Shown piece by piece: positions 46,428 through 53,681 of a DNA stretch of 64,000 nt. The translations under genes were made by a program, and so were the position numbers. The notes beneath the pieces are model-generated. The model was not told where the DNA came from. It did no database searches and saw only the letters and a program-made list of their open reading frames with translations. Each line of letters opens with the position of its first letter. Positions within the stretch are counted from its first letter, which is position 1. This DNA comes from Streptomyces bicolor (GTDB lineage: Bacteria; Actinomycetota; Actinomycetes; Streptomycetales; Streptomycetaceae): assembly GCF_000719285.1 (NCBI RefSeq), contig NZ_JOFS01000005.1, forward strand, positions 124,001 through 188,000, read 5' to 3'.

Positions 46428-47163
46428 ATGAGACTGCAGGACGTGAACGCTGTGATCACCGGAGCACCCAGCGGCATCGGCCAGGCGGTCGCATCCCACT
46501 TCCGCCGAGAGGGCGCCAACTTGTTGCTCACCGGACGGCGACCCGAGCTGCCCGAGAGCCATCCGGACGATCTCTACCTCGCGGGTGACCTCAACGACGA
46601 GAACTTCGTCTCCGACCTCGCCGCCAGAGCGGGGGATCACTTCGGAAACGTGGGAGTGGTCGTTCTCTGCCACGGCCTTCAGAAGTCCGGCCCGCTCTCG
46701 GAGACGAACCGCCGATGACGCACGCGACCTGCTCCACAGCAACCTCCTGAGCGCCTTCCTGGCCATGAAGCACCTGATGCCGCTGGCCCCCGAGTCGGGA
46801 GCGTCGATGGTGTGCGTCAGCTCTCGCCTCGGCATGGTCGGCATGCCGAACCAGACCTTGTACTCCGCCGCCAAGGGCGGCCTCATCGCGCTCGCCCGCG
46901 GCGCCGCCATCGAATGGGCGCCCCGTGGCATCCGCGTCAACGTGGTGGCGCCCGGTCTGACCATGACGCCGATCATCGAGGCCTCATTCCAGCGACGCCC
47001 CGATCCTGCTGCCTACCAGCGCGTCAGAGAAGAGTCCATCCCGCTCCGCAGGCTCGCCACACCCAGCAAGGTCGCCGACGCGGTTCTCTTCCTCGCCTGC
47101 CCGGAGTCGTCGTATGTCACCGGTGCTGTACTGCCCGTGGACGGCGGCTACACGGCGCTCTGA
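46428..47163 (+). pseudogene. Short-chain dehydrogenase/reductase gene with a one-base frameshift
   Basis: Starts at the ATG 46428 (AAGAGG upstream) with 'VNAVITGAPSGIGQAVASHF' (NAD-binding TGxxxGxG). It runs in frame to a TGA at 46716-46718. From 46714 the plus-one frame carries the rest: 'DDARDLLHSNLLSAFLAMKH', 'VSSRLGMVGM', 'YSAAKGG' (catalytic Tyr/Lys) and 'SSYVTGAVLPVDGGYTAL'. The intact paralogue at 61609-62343 aligns through the break, so one extra C near 46710-46714 explains it. It may be a true recent mutation or a sequencing error. If corrected it would be a normal 244-residue SDR. Confidence 0.85.
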
Positions 47164-47204
47164 GCCCACGGCGAGGACGCTGGTCAGACCCGGCCCTGAC
47201 GCGA

Positions 47205-47259
47205 GTCACGGCGATCATCCGTGTCACGGCCCGATCACCAGTGTCACGGCGATCACCAA
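47205..47259. repeat. Three imperfect tandem copies of a GTGTCACGGCGATCACC-like unit
   Basis: Units at 47205-47220, 47221-47240 and 47241-47259 share GTCACGGC and GATCA. They fill the short gap between the frameshifted SDR and the converging phosphatase gene. Function unknown; possibly left by a recombination event. Confidence 0.55.
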
Positions 47260-48647
47260 TCAGCGTCGCTCCATTGGTCCAGCAGCGCTTCGGCCATGTC
47301 CGCGTCGGGCTCGGTGGACATGCTGAGGAGTGACTGCTTGGTCCAGATCACCTTGCCGCGGGGCAGGTAGCGGGTGCCCCAGCGCTGCGTGAACTGGGCT
47401 ACGAGGAACAGGCCCCGCCCGCCCTCGTCGGTGTCGGCCGCCCGGCGCAGGTGCGGTGAGGTGCTGCTGCCGTCGGCGACCGCACAGATCAAGCTGGTGC
47501 CGTCCCTGAGCACCCGCAGCCGTCTCGGTTCGGAGCCGTAGCGGATGGCGTTGGTACCCAGTCCGCTGATCACGAGTTCGGTTGCGAAGGCGAGCTCCTC
47601 CAGTCCCAACTCCGCCAGGCGGCGGGCGACATCGGCTCGGATCCCGGCGACGGCGGCGGGATCCTCGGGCATCTCCCAGTCGGCGACCAGGGAGGGGGCA
47701 AGCAGGCGGGTCCGGGCGACGACCAGGGCGATGTCGTCGCTCGGACTGGTCGGCAACAGGGCGTCGAGGACCGCCTGACATGTTTCGTCCGCGGTCCGGC
47801 CGGAGCCTGCCAGGGCGTCGCGCAGCATGTCGATTCCGGTGCCGATGTCCCGGTTGCGGTCCTCGACGAGACCGTCGGTGCACAGGACCAGCTGGGAGCC
47901 CTCGGGCAGGGCGAATTCGGCGCTCTCGAAGGGTGTGCCGCCGCCCAGCCCCAGCGGCGGGGAGACGGGCACCAGTATGTGCTCGACCGTGCCGTCCGGG
48001 TGTACCAGGGCCGGTTCCGGGTGCCCGGACCTGGCGAGCGAGCACAGTCCGGCCACCGGGTCGTAGACGACGTACAGGCAGGTCGCTCCCGTGATTCCTT
48101 CGCTGTCGTTGCCCCCGCCGTCGTTCCTCTCGTCATCGACCTGGGTGACCAACTCGTCCAGATGCCTGATCAACTCGTCCGGGGACAGATCGAGGGACGA
48201 GAAGCTGCGCACCGCCGTGCGGAGCCGGCCCATGGTGGCGGCGGCGTGCAGGCCGTTTCCGACGACGTCACCCACCACCAGCGCGACCCTGGCCCCGGGC
48301 AGCGGAATGACGTCGAACCAGTCGCCGCCCACGCCGGCCCGCGCGGGCAGATAGCGGTGGGCGACCTCGACGGCGGACTGGTCGGGCACGGAGCGTGGCA
48401 GCAGACTGCGCTGCAGGGTCACGGCGAGGGCGTGCTCGCGGGTGTTGCGGCGGGCGTTGTCGATGGCCACCGCGGCACGGGCGGCCAGCTCCTCGGCGAA
48501 GGCCAGGTCCCTCAGGTCCCTCCTACAGGCGGGCGACCAGGTTGCGGTGACTGATCGCCCCTGGCCACCGCATCGGGCACTCTTCGCCGTCACAAGGGTT
48601 GCCGCGCCTGCACGGGAGGTATAAGTTTCAGGCTGGAACTGAAACAA
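47253..48647 (-). CDS. SpoIIE-type phosphatase with HATPase domain, N-terminally truncated
   Basis: The frame from a TTG at 48647 gives 464 residues. Real homology starts only at 'LAFAEELAARAAVAIDNARR', the last helix of a GAF domain, at about 48510. The PAS and most of the GAF seen in the relative at 12992 are missing, and the first 45 residues or so look non-coding. Phosphatase motifs 'GVGGDWFDVIPL', 'LVVGDVVGNG' and 'VLCTDGLVED' are intact, as is the ATPase end ('GTNAIRYGSE', 'DEGGRGLFLVAQF'). It may be expressed as a sensorless phosphatase from an internal start, or be a 5'-truncated pseudogene. Confidence 0.6.
   Translation of the reverse strand: MFQFQPETYTSRAGAATLVTAKSARCGGQGRSVTATWSPACRRDLRDLAFAEELAARAAVAIDNARRNTREHALAVTLQRSLLPRSVPDQSAVEVAHRYLPARAGVGGDWFDVIPLPGARVALVVGDVVGNGLHAAATMGRLRTAVRSFSSLDLSPDELIRHLDELVTQVDDERNDGGGNDSEGITGATCLYVVYDPVAGLCSLARSGHPEPALVHPDGTVEHILVPVSPPLGLGGGTPFESAEFALPEGSQLVLCTDGLVEDRNRDIGTGIDMLRDALAGSGRTADETCQAVLDALLPTSPSDDIALVVARTRLLAPSLVADWEMPEDPAAVAGIRADVARRLAELGLEELAFATELVISGLGTNAIRYGSEPRRLRVLRDGTSLICAVADGSSTSPHLRRAADTDEGGRGLFLVAQFTQRWGTRYLPRGKVIWTKQSLLSMSTEPDADMAEALLDQWSDADW
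48625..48645. promoter_or_regulatory. Inverted repeat GTTTCAG-N7-CTGAAAC before the phospholyase gene
   Basis: Perfect seven-base arms 14 bases apart centre to centre, 64 bases before the start at 48709. This is a good operator candidate for the ROK regulator encoded as the third gene of the unit. It also marks the point where the truncated phosphatase frame ends. Confidence 0.55.
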
Positions 48648-48708
48648 TCAGGATCTGCGGCTGAAGCGGCCGCGATGAGATGCGAGCCACGAAGGAGGGG
48701 ATCTGCTG

Positions 48709-50058
48709 ATGACTTCCACGCTGAGCCGAGCGCTGGCCAACTACCCCAATAGGTTCGACCCCGCAGCGCTCGGTGGCCTGCCTGAGCGATTGCAGTCCAC
48801 CGTCAAGCGGCGAAACAGCGTGCTGGGCCCGGGTTACGCGCTGAACTATCGGGAGCCGGTCGAGTTCGTCTCCGGCCGAGGCGCTCACCTGTTCGACCCG
48901 GAGGGCAACGACTACCTCGACGCCTACAACAACGTGCCGTGCGTCGGTCACGCACACCCGCACGTCGTCGAGGCCGTGTCCCGCCAGATGGCGGCAGTCA
49001 ACACCAACACGCGGTATGTGCAGGAGTCACTCGTCGACTACGCCGAGCGCCTTCTCGCGACCATGCCCGAGGCGCTCTCGAGGGTCAGCTTCGCGTGCAG
49101 CGGGTCGGAGGCGAACGACCTGGCCATGCGCGTGGCTCGCTTCCACACGGGTGGCGAGGGAATCGTAGTGACTCGCTGGGCTTACCACGGTCTGACTCGC
49201 GAGGTTGCGAGCTTCTCGCCGACGCTCGGAGCGGGGTCACCGCTCGGGCCGAATGTGCGGGTCATCGATGCTCCTGACCCGCGCCTCGTCCCGCCGGGTT
49301 CATCGCTTCCCGATCACATGCGAAGCCAGGTGCGCGGCGCGATCAACGACCTCGAGCGCCACGGTTACAGGCTTGCGGCGCTGATCACCGACTGCGCGCA
49401 CTCCAGCGACGGCCTCTTCACCGACCCCGTCGGTTACCTGCGTGACATGGTCGAGGAGGTGCACGCTGCGGGCGGCGTGTACATCGCCGACGAGGTCCAG
49501 TCGGGATTCGCCCGGCTCGGAGAGTCGATGTGGGGGTTCAGTCGCCATGGGGTGCTCCCGGACATCGTCACGATGGGCAAGCCCATGGGCAACGGCATGC
49601 CGATCTCCGGCGTGGTGTTCAGGCCCGAGGTATGCGACGAGTTCGGGCGGTACGTCCGTTACTTCAACACCTTCGCGGGCAGTTCGATCGCGGTGGCCGC
49701 CGGTGCCGCGGTTCTGGACGTCTTCGAAGCGGAGAACGTGCAGCAGCGAGTTCTCGACAACGGCAGGGCGCTTCGAGCCGGCCTCGAGGAGATCACTCGT
49801 GAGTCTGCCCACGTCGCGGAGGTTCGCGGCAGCGGTCTGTACGTGGGCGTCGAAATCGTGAAGGACCGGGAGTCGCTGGAGCCCGATCGTGTTCGCGCCG
49901 ACGACGTCATCAACGACATGCGCGAGCGTCGCGTCCTCATCAGCGGCACCGGCGAAGCAGTCAATGTGCTCAAGATCCGACCGCCGTTGGCCTTCGACTC
50001 GGCTGACGTGACGCGATTCCTCGAAACCTTCGCGGAGATCGCCGAGACTCGCCTCTAG
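48709..50058 (+). CDS. Class-III aminotransferase-fold enzyme, phospholyase-type (AGXT2L-like)
   Basis: 449 residues; ATG at 48709 after GGAGGGG. Fold-type I PLP protein with 'SFACSGSEANDLAMRVARFH', 'RWAYHGLT', 'YIADEVQSGFARLG' and 'TMGKPMGNGMPISGVV' (Schiff-base Lys near residue 290). The 'MGKPMGNGxP' and 'NNVPCVGHAHPHVVEAV' motifs are those of the AGXT2L branch. This branch includes ethanolamine-phosphate and 5-phosphohydroxylysine phospholyases, which eliminate phosphate and ammonia rather than transaminate. The next gene is a matching kinase, which strengthens this reading. Codon third positions are less GC-rich than in neighbours (for example ACT, CGA, AAT, TTG among the first codons), suggesting acquisition from elsewhere. 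Confidence 0.85.
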   Translation: MTSTLSRALANYPNRFDPAALGGLPERLQSTVKRRNSVLGPGYALNYREPVEFVSGRGAHLFDPEGNDYLDAYNNVPCVGHAHPHVVEAVSRQMAAVNTNTRYVQESLVDYAERLLATMPEALSRVSFACSGSEANDLAMRVARFHTGGEGIVVTRWAYHGLTREVASFSPTLGAGSPLGPNVRVIDAPDPRLVPPGSSLPDHMRSQVRGAINDLERHGYRLAALITDCAHSSDGLFTDPVGYLRDMVEEVHAAGGVYIADEVQSGFARLGESMWGFSRHGVLPDIVTMGKPMGNGMPISGVVFRPEVCDEFGRYVRYFNTFAGSSIAVAAGAAVLDVFEAENVQQRVLDNGRALRAGLEEITRESAHVAEVRGSGLYVGVEIVKDRESLEPDRVRADDVINDMRERRVLISGTGEAVNVLKIRPPLAFDSADVTRFLETFAEIAETRL

Positions 50059-50085
50059 CAGGCTGAAAGCCGAAGGGACCGAACG

Positions 50086-51177
50086 GTGAACACCTCGCCC
50101 CCCGCACGTATCGCCCAGCAGTTGTTCGAGGAGAGCGGCCTGGCATCGTCCCACGAGCCCATCGAGACGAACGTGGTGGACGCCCTCCTCGCCCGGCACT
50201 ACCGGCTGAGCGGACATCTCGAGCGGCTGGCAACGGAGAAGGACGACACGTTCCGGCTGCGGACCGGCACGGACGACCATCTCGTCAAGGTTTCCCCGCC
50301 CGACGAGGCGGTAGCTGTCGTAGCTCTGCAGACGGCTGTGATGCGCCACCTCGAAACCGAAGCTCCTCATCTCCCCGTCCAGCGGGTCAAGGAGACCACC
50401 GACGGCGGCGACAACGTACCGATCGAGACGAAAGACGGCGGGGTGCGAGTCCTGCGCGTCTTCGACTTCGTCGAAGGTGCCGTCCTGGCGCGGACGAACC
50501 CCGATCCCTGTCAGCTTGCCAAGGCCGGGCAGATGCTCGGGCGAGTGGATATGGCTCTGCGGTCATTCAGACATCCAGCGGACGAGCGGCGCCTCGTGTG
50601 GGACCTTCGGCACTTCGACCAGTTGCGGGAGCTCATCGAGTACGCGCCCGGCGCCGCGCACCGTCGGCTGGCTCAAGAAGTGTTCCGCCTTTTCCACGAG
50701 GCCATCGTTCCGAGGCTGGGTGATCTCGAGACCCAAGTGATCCATGGTGACTACAGCCCCTACAACGTCCTGGTGGATCCGCGGACAGACAGCTTCGTCA
50801 CCGGAGTGATCGACTTCGGTGACAGCATGCGCAGTGCTTTGATCTTTGATCCCGCGGTGTCTCTCGCGAACCTTCTCGGCCGGACACCGCGGGATCCCTG
50901 GCGTGAGGCATGCACCTTCGTCGCGGGATACGAGCGGGCCCGGCCGATCAAGGACTCCGAACTCCCGCTCCTGCCTGTGGCCGCGCTGGCCCGCCTGACA
51001 CTCCGTGCGCTGGTCACCCATTGGCGCGCGGAACGGGTGCCGGACCGTCGCGAATATCTGCTCGAGCACGCCAGAGACGACTGGGTCAACGTGGAGCGGG
51101 CCATGGCCGTCGCCATGCAGGAGGTCGTGGACCGCTTGCTGAGCACCCGCCATGACACGCCTCGAGCGGCGCCCTGA
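50086..51177 (+). CDS. APH-family phosphotransferase resembling hydroxylysine kinase
   Basis: 363 residues; GTG at 50086 with AAGGGA upstream, 27 bases after the phospholyase stop. Kinase-like fold of the aminoglycoside phosphotransferase family: 'VIHGDYSPYNVLVD' (catalytic loop HGDxxxxN) and 'VIDFGDSM' (Mg-binding Asp). The overall form and partner match hydroxylysine kinase (HYKK) and homoserine-kinase-II-like enzymes more than drug-resistance kinases. Expected reaction: phosphorylation of an amino alcohol, whose phosphate the neighbouring lyase removes to give a semialdehyde and ammonia. Confidence 0.82.
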   Translation: MNTSPPARIAQQLFEESGLASSHEPIETNVVDALLARHYRLSGHLERLATEKDDTFRLRTGTDDHLVKVSPPDEAVAVVALQTAVMRHLETEAPHLPVQRVKETTDGGDNVPIETKDGGVRVLRVFDFVEGAVLARTNPDPCQLAKAGQMLGRVDMALRSFRHPADERRLVWDLRHFDQLRELIEYAPGAAHRRLAQEVFRLFHEAIVPRLGDLETQVIHGDYSPYNVLVDPRTDSFVTGVIDFGDSMRSALIFDPAVSLANLLGRTPRDPWREACTFVAGYERARPIKDSELPLLPVAALARLTLRALVTHWRAERVPDRREYLLEHARDDWVNVERAMAVAMQEVVDRLLSTRHDTPRAAP

Positions 51178-51287
51178 GGCGACACTCGTCGGCTTTCGAC
51201 ACGGCCGACCCGGCCGCACTCGCCGAGATCGCCCCGGCGACCGAGACCACTGGTTCGGGCTGGGTACGGTCTCGCTAAGGTCATGAG

Positions 51288-52460
51288 GTGAGCAGCATCA
51301 ACCCCACACCACGCGACTACAACAAGGCACGTGTCCTTGACGTGGTTCTCTCCCATGCGCCGTTGACCCGGAACAAGCTCATCGAGTTCACGGGGTTGAG
51401 CAAGGCGACGGTGTCGCGGGCCGTCGAAGACCTGCGCTCTGATGGGTTCGTCGTGGACGGGGGAGTCGACGCCGTCGTCGGGCGTGGCCGTCCGTCGACG
51501 TACCTCGATGTGCCCGAGACGGCCGGACACGTCGTGGGGGTCGGCTTCGGCGCCGTGACCACTGGGGTGCTGGTGACCGACCTGCGCGGCCGTGAGATCG
51601 GACACGTGGTCGTCCCGACGGTCGAGCACCACGACGTCCCCGCCGGCGGCCGGTGGCTTGCCGACCTGATCGCGCAGACCAGCGCCTCGGCACGAGGGCC
51701 CCGGCGCCAGATCGTCGTGGCACTGCCCGCCCATGTCCGCGACGGCGCCGAAGTCTTTCGGCCTGCCGATCCGATGAAAATCTTCTCCGGCAGAGGTCTC
51801 CACCGAATCGTTGAAGAGCTCCTCGACGCTCCGGTGACCTTCGACAGTGACGCGAACGCATCCCTGCTCCAGGTGCTCACGGACGACCTGAGCATCCATA
51901 ACGCTGCCCTGTTCAGCGTCAGCAGCATCCTGAACTTCGCCACGTGCAGGGACCGGGAGCTGGCTCGGGGACGTACTCCTGCGTTCGGCGACATCGGTTC
52001 CCTCTCCTCGGGCATCGACGACCGCACCCTCAACGGGCTGCTGAGCACCGCAGGGCTTGCGCAGCTCGCTCGTGAACACGGACTGGACACCGAGCGCGTC
52101 GAGGACCTGTGGCTCACGTCTCAGGACCATCGAGCCCGTGCGGAGATACTCAACGCATTCACGACGGCGGTCACGACCGCCGTGAGCATCGTCGCCGTGA
52201 CACTCGACCCCGAATACGTCTACTTCGTCGGCCGGTTGCGGCCCTTGGTGGACGAGGTGCTCCCCGAAGTGCGCAAGCGACTCGAACACAGCTTGCCGGC
52301 CGTGCCCCGGATCACGACCGTCTCCCAGGTTCTGGGACTCTCGGTAGCATGCGGCGCGGTGCACGCCTGCCTGGCCATGACCCACAACCGCCTGCAGGAC
52401 GCGCTGCTGAAGGCACGCGCCCAGGGTCCGAAGAAGGAACAGGCTGCGCCGGCGTTCTGA
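51288..52460 (+). CDS. ROK-family transcriptional regulator
   Basis: 390 residues from the GTG at 51288. The N-terminal winged helix ('PLTRNKLIEFTGLSKATVSR') is followed by a ROK (sugar-kinase-like) domain ('GVGFGAVTTGVLVTDLRGRE'). The CxCGxxGCxE zinc motif of canonical ROK proteins is not visible, and the region around 'AFGDIGSL' is reduced, so it is a regulator without kinase activity. It is encoded with the kinase/phospholyase pair and may bind the GTTTCAG-N7-CTGAAAC site, probably sensing a pathway compound rather than a sugar. Confidence 0.85.
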   Translation: MSSINPTPRDYNKARVLDVVLSHAPLTRNKLIEFTGLSKATVSRAVEDLRSDGFVVDGGVDAVVGRGRPSTYLDVPETAGHVVGVGFGAVTTGVLVTDLRGREIGHVVVPTVEHHDVPAGGRWLADLIAQTSASARGPRRQIVVALPAHVRDGAEVFRPADPMKIFSGRGLHRIVEELLDAPVTFDSDANASLLQVLTDDLSIHNAALFSVSSILNFATCRDRELARGRTPAFGDIGSLSSGIDDRTLNGLLSTAGLAQLAREHGLDTERVEDLWLTSQDHRARAEILNAFTTAVTTAVSIVAVTLDPEYVYFVGRLRPLVDEVLPEVRKRLEHSLPAVPRITTVSQVLGLSVACGAVHACLAMTHNRLQDALLKARAQGPKKEQAAPAF

Positions 52461-52514
52461 TCTGGACTGTGAGCCAGAACAAGGGTGCTGCACCGAGGCG
52501 TGGAAGTGGGTGGG

Positions 52515-53660
52515 CTACCTGGTCTTGAACCGGTCCGGACGTACGAAGTCCAGGCCTTCGACGGGCTGTTTGCCGAGCGCCTCGTGTGCGGCGATGTGGC
52601 CATAGCCGGTGGCCATCTTGAAGCCTTTTCCGGAGAACCCGGTGGCACAGTAGACCCTGCTGTTCTCGTCCAGCCAGCCGAGGAGGGGATGCCTGTCCTC
52701 GGTGAAAAGGTCGGGGAAGGCGTCGGAGCGCGCGATGGTGGGGATCAGGCCGGGGAAGAAGTCGGTGACGATCTCGGTGACCTTTTCGATTTCTTCCCGG
52801 GTGAGTTCCCTGGGCACGGAGTCCGGGTCGGGAGTTTCCCTTCCGCGTCCGTCCAGCGGTCCGTCCACCGATGCCTTGACCGTCACGCCGTCGACGGCGG
52901 GCGCGCCGTACAGCGAGCGATCGCCGTAGAGCCGACTGAAGACGGGGAAGTTCTCCGGCGAGAACTGTGTGCCGTCTTCGGCGATGAACCAGGTCAGGAC
53001 GATCCGATGGGTTTCCGTGACGGCCTTGAGGTGGTCGGGCATGAGCCTGCGGGACCAGCCGCCCGAGGCGACGATGACCTTCTCGAACGTCCAGGTTCTG
53101 TCGCCCGACGTGACGACCACGCCATGGTCGGTTTCGGTGATGCTGTGCACGGGTGTGTTCTGAAGTACGGTGGCGCCGTTGGCCTGGGCCGCCGAGATGG
53201 CGGCGCTGACGGCGCGGTCGGTGCGCAGAACGCCGGCGCGGGGGTCGTAGATGGCGCAGTCGTCGGGGCGGAGGTTGTGCTGGGGGTAGCGTTCCGCCAA
53301 CTCCTCCCGGCTCAGGACGCAGTGCTCGGCTCCGTTGATGCGCGTTGTCTCGAGAAGGCTGTTGATGAAGCTGCCGTTCGCCGTCCCGATGGACAGGCCC
53401 CCGGTAGTGGTGAGGATGTCCTGCCCGGTTTCCGTTTCGAGCTCGACCCACAGGCCCCGAGAGCGTTCGATGATGGGGTAGTAGTCGGGCTTCCCGAAGT
53501 AGATCATGCGGAACAGGCGGGTGTCCCCGCCCACGGCACTGCGGCCGTGGGCGGGGGTGGCGGCCTCGAAGCCCACGACCGAGTCGGTCAGCCGGGAGGC
53601 CTGCCACAGGGCCATGCTTCCAATGCTGCCCAGGCCGATGACGGCGAGTTGTGCGTCCAT
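52515..53660 (-). CDS. FAD-dependent oxidase of the sarcosine/N-methyltryptophan oxidase family, second copy
   Basis: 381 residues from the ATG at 53660 (AAAGGAAA ten bases upstream). FAD motif 'LAVIGLGSIGSMALWQASRL', then 'RLFRMIYFGKPDYYPIIERS', and the C-terminal 'CATGFSGKGFKMATGYGHIA'. As in the protein at 31800, the position of the flavin-linking Cys is not Cys (region 'SDAFPDLFTEDRHPLLGWL'). It probably oxidises a secondary amine or N-alkyl amino acid. Last gene of the leftward operon, 21 bases after the DadA-like gene; it converges with the ROK gene. Confidence 0.87.
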   Translation of the reverse strand: MDAQLAVIGLGSIGSMALWQASRLTDSVVGFEAATPAHGRSAVGGDTRLFRMIYFGKPDYYPIIERSRGLWVELETETGQDILTTTGGLSIGTANGSFINSLLETTRINGAEHCVLSREELAERYPQHNLRPDDCAIYDPRAGVLRTDRAVSAAISAAQANGATVLQNTPVHSITETDHGVVVTSGDRTWTFEKVIVASGGWSRRLMPDHLKAVTETHRIVLTWFIAEDGTQFSPENFPVFSRLYGDRSLYGAPAVDGVTVKASVDGPLDGRGRETPDPDSVPRELTREEIEKVTEIVTDFFPGLIPTIARSDAFPDLFTEDRHPLLGWLDENSRVYCATGFSGKGFKMATGYGHIAAHEALGKQPVEGLDFVRPDRFKTR

Positions 53661-53681
53661 GAGAGCGGTTTCCTTTGTCGT

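Noticed and set aside
41852..46531. Very long minus-strand open frame (over 1,500 codons)
   Set aside because: It lies opposite aspA, the DadA-like, HAD and AKR genes, all with clear motifs; its own translation is low-complexity Gly/Val/Arg text typical of antisense frames in high-GC DNA.
48709..51177. Aminoglycoside resistance kinase plus ordinary ornithine-type transaminase
   Set aside because: The kinase's pairing and the PLP enzyme's 'MGKPMGNGMP' motif fit the kinase/phospholyase couple better; no other resistance genes nearby.
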